A stretch of DNA of 41,519 nt, taken from positions 1 to 41,519 of the forward strand of contig NZ_MQTZ01000029.1 in NCBI RefSeq assembly GCF_001939115.1. The letters run 5' to 3'. Positions within the stretch are counted from its first letter, which is position 1, and each line of letters begins with the position of its first letter. The stretch comes from Leptolyngbya sp. 'hensonii' (GTDB lineage Bacteria > Cyanobacteriota > Cyanobacteriia > GCF-001939115). A model generated the notes under the pieces. It had not been told where the DNA came from and did not search any database. It saw only the letters and a list, made by a program, of their open reading frames with translations. The position numbers and the translations under genes are program-made. This document shows positions 41,072 through 41,519 of this stretch, piece after piece.

Positions 41072-41519
41072 ATGAATCAGGTTACTCTACTTCGAGAAGC
41101 TTTGCGACCCCACTTGGCATGGCATGGAGCAAGACTGAGCTTTCTTGCCACTTTTCTGATTGCGCTGTTGCAGGTGAAGACGATTAACTTTGCACAACTC
41201 GCTACTGCCTTTGGGGGCAAGGCTCACATCGACTCCCACTACAAGCGCATTCAGCGATTTTTCCGTCTCTATGAATTGGACTTTACGGAGATGGCTCAAA
41301 CGGTGGTGAATTTGATGGCCATCCCAGAACCTTGGGTGCTCTCCCTCGACCGGACGGAGTGGCAATTTGGTGGGTGTGTCTTTAACGTCTTAATGTTGGG
41401 AGTTGTCCACGAAGGAGTGGCCTTTCCAGTCGCCTGGTCGCTGCTCGATAAACGAGGCAATTCGGATAGCACTGAACGAATGACTCTGGTCAACGAATTC
41501 CTGGAGCGCTTTGGGGAGC
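41072..41519 (+). CDS. IS4-family transposase, N-terminal part (runs off right edge)
   Basis: ATG 41072 opens MNQVTLLREALRPHLAWHGA, with 149 codons and no stop up to the window end. Conserved IS4 wording: FAQLATAFGGKAHIDSHYKRIQRFFR (N-terminal region), VLSLDRTEWQFGG (first catalytic Asp) and FNVLMLGVVHEG, FPVAWSLLDKRGNSDSTERM, all typical of DDE_Tnp_1/IS4. No frameshift is visible in the part present. The left end of the element should lie between 40980 and 41026. Confidence 0.88.
   Translation, partial: MNQVTLLREALRPHLAWHGARLSFLATFLIALLQVKTINFAQLATAFGGKAHIDSHYKRIQRFFRLYELDFTEMAQTVVNLMAIPEPWVLSLDRTEWQFGGCVFNVLMLGVVHEGVAFPVAWSLLDKRGNSDSTERMTLVNEFLERFGE

Noticed and set aside
1-41519. tRNA, rRNA or CRISPR arrays
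   Set aside because: I looked in the intergenic spaces and found no cloverleaf with conserved TTC-A loop, no rRNA wording and no regularly spaced repeats.

Overview
The window reads as chromosomal DNA of a filamentous-type cyanobacterium (Leptolyngbya-like is a guess, not shown). The evidence is: at least fifteen exact GCGATCGC (HIP1) octamers; a Ycf54 gene (chlorophyll cyclase subunit); a BicA-type bicarbonate transporter; hybrid kinases with cyanobacteriochrome-like GAF; XisI, Uma2 and pentapeptide proteins; and C-rich palindromic repeats of the kind common in cyanobacteria. I see no rRNA, tRNA or CRISPR array.

Layout. 1-204 is the tail of an IS630 transposase. 312-6752 holds a hybrid histidine kinase, a peptidoglycan-editing laccase-domain enzyme (PgeF), a TPR protein and a small membrane protein built from two copies of one unit. 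6883-13757 is housekeeping and conserved-unknown DNA: a membrane protein, SelO AMPylase, a methyltransferase, a cyanobacterial unknown, a VOC protein, a secreted protein, Ycf54 and PdxJ. 13854-17880 is a two-gene signalling unit (GAF hybrid kinase with HPt, then a receiver-PP2C phosphatase). 17984-20834 is a tandem pair of zinc-ribbon polytopic membrane proteins. 20995-23673 holds an MDR oxidoreductase and a divergent ABC ATPase/permease pair. 23690-24395 is a transposon graveyard ending in a small inverted-repeat element with a perfect 66-bp palindrome. 24402-32382 carries a PilB/GspE-type ATPase, a pentapeptide protein, a GT4 glycosyltransferase, an Lhr-like helicase, a lipoprotein and a Tat-exported dienelactone hydrolase.

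32383-41519 is accessory DNA. It contains two small inverted-repeat elements (one with a 9-bp target duplication), an Rpn-family remnant, bicA, an IS701 remnant, a broken UPF0175 antitoxin, a six-gene operon that looks like a decayed restriction-modification locus, an internally deleted IS1182 element, a RelE/ParE-type toxin-antitoxin pair, and the 5' part of an IS4 transposase running off the end.

The most interesting part is 36011-39426. A beta-class DNA methyltransferase keeps its DPPF catalytic motif but has lost the SAM-binding region through an in-frame deletion, and it carries a palindromic repeat inserted in frame. Four small genes follow tightly (PBECR-like nuclease, DUF2283, XisI, Uma2). 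The operon ends in what looks like only the first ~50 codons of the helicase/restriction subunit, cut off tail-to-tail against a broken UPF0175 gene. The second theme is a set of small inverted-repeat elements that share a C-rich hairpin core but have different termini. Family names are from recognised motifs, not from searches.
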